Shown here: one piece after another, positions 6,268 to 6,611 of the stretch | Position numbering within the stretch: the stretch's first letter is position 1 | Layout of the letters: every line of letters begins with the position of its first letter | Assembly (NCBI GenBank): GCA_010092775.1 | Contig: JAADYZ010000173.1 | Location: 1-6,611, forward strand | Reading direction: 5' to 3' | Length of the DNA stretch: 6,611 nt | Origin: Chloroflexota bacterium | GTDB lineage: Bacteria; Chloroflexota; Anaerolineae; Aggregatilineales; UBA3940 | Notes under the pieces: model-generated | The model's input: only the letters and a program-made list of their open reading frames with translations | Databases searched by the model: none | Told to the model about the DNA's origin: nothing | Position numbers and translations under genes: made by a program

Positions 6268-6300
6268 ACGGGTCTCCTGTTATCCCTGTTTCCGCCGAGG

Positions 6301-6322
6301 CACACCCGCGCAGCGGGCTGTG
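6301..6322 (-). promoter_or_regulatory. Hairpin in the leader of the HNH gene
   Basis: CACACCCGC (6301-6309) pairs with GCGGG-C-TGTG (6313-6322) around the loop GCA, giving nine pairs with one bulged C at 6318. It lies between the predicted transcription start (about 6352) and the SD of the HNH gene, so it would be in the leader RNA. No T tract follows on either strand, so it is not a terminator. Confidence 0.45.
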
Positions 6323-6358
6323 ATGGAATGGGTAACGTCAATAAACTCAACCTTCCCC

Positions 6359-6387
6359 AGTATAAATGCAATTGGGGCGAAGGGCAA
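6359..6387 (-). promoter_or_regulatory. Sigma-70-type promoter of the HNH gene
   Basis: Read on the - strand, TTGCCC (6387-6382) and TATACT (6364-6359) are separated by exactly 17 bp. The -35 keeps TTG and the -10 is five of six to consensus. The start point would be near 6352, leaving a leader of about 85 nt before the ATG at 6267. Confidence 0.65.
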
Positions 6388-6611
6388 CAGCTTCTAGGTG
6401 TACCTTAATCACGAGTTTGTAACGGCTCGATAGGAGCCGTAATGCCTGGATCGTATTGGAGGCGACGCTGCACCAACACTGTCAGAGCAAATCGGGTCCC
6501 TCTGGCGAGGAAGCGGCGTCAAGCTCATTGCTCAGAATCAATGCACTCTTCTCACTTGATCACTGACTGACGCAGATATGGTTTAGCATATCCCATTCAG
6601 GATCATCCAAC
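6388..6611. other. Non-coding or undetermined region at the window end
   Basis: No open frame here looks like a protein on either strand. A 7-bp hairpin, ACGGCTC (6422-6428) with GAGCCGT (6434-6440) around GATAG, is present without a T tract. No tRNA-like T-arm or other RNA signature was recognised. A gene on the - strand could end near the right edge, but only 16 codons of it would be visible. Confidence 0.5.

Noticed and set aside
6272..6289. A 12-base match to the core of the I-SceI homing site (AGGGATAACAGG on the - strand) just upstream of the HNH gene
   Set aside because: The flanks differ, I-SceI is an unrelated LAGLIDADG enzyme, and the AGG overlaps an ordinary SD. This is best seen as chance.
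6442..6570. 42-codon + strand ORF with AGGAG five bases before its ATG
   Set aside because: The product is arginine-rich and serine/histidine-rich with no recognisable feature, as expected of a chance frame. The AGGAG is partly inside the hairpin stem at 6434-6440. Conservation would be needed to revive it.
6560..6610. Possible last 16 codons of a - strand gene entering from the right edge
   Set aside because: An open frame of this length is expected by chance, and no terminator follows it.

Overview
The window reads as ordinary chromosomal DNA of a free-living bacterium with moderate GC. It holds seven genes: six on the + strand (the first cut by the window edge) and one on the - strand. 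The protein mix is a Tad/Flp pilus operon of CpaE, CpaF, TadB and TadC type, a two-zinc-knuckle ComF, a long-form HPF and a roughly 165-residue HNH protein beginning VLVLNANYEPLNV. This looks most like Chloroflexota to me, but that is an impression from family resemblance and not a proven placement.

Layout. Positions 1-3754 are the end of a Tad (tight adherence) secretion/pilus operon: the C-terminus of a CpaE/TadZ-like MinD-type ATPase, then the CpaF/TadA motor ATPase, then the two inner-membrane platform proteins TadB and TadC. Gaps are only 27, 27 and 46 nt and each gene has its own Shine-Dalgarno (SD) sequence, so this is one transcription unit whose promoter lies upstream of the window. 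A perfect 10-bp hairpin (3778-3802) follows tadC and ends just before the SD of comF (3822-4529), which encodes a ComF-type phosphoribosyltransferase-fold protein linked to DNA uptake. A stand-alone response-regulator receiver domain (4581-4976) comes next. A 156-nt leader with a predicted promoter, a 5' hairpin and an SD-sequestering hairpin then precedes the ribosome hibernation factor gene hpf (5133-5687).

A strong two-way terminator (5714-5748) separates hpf from a convergent HNH endonuclease gene (6267-5767 on the - strand). That gene has a clear sigma-70-type promoter at 6359-6387. The last ~220 bases (6388-6611) show a small hairpin and no gene I can defend.

How the parts fit. CpaF powers assembly through TadB/TadC while CpaE helps place the machine at the membrane. 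ComF may couple to the same surface apparatus if this Tad pilus takes up DNA, which is inference. HPF and the receiver protein are general stress/signalling functions. I see no insertion sequence, CRISPR array, tRNA, rRNA or phage gene, and no clearly new system. The most interesting material is regulatory: the hpf leader, whose two hairpins are mutually exclusive around the SD, and the tadC-comF hairpin.
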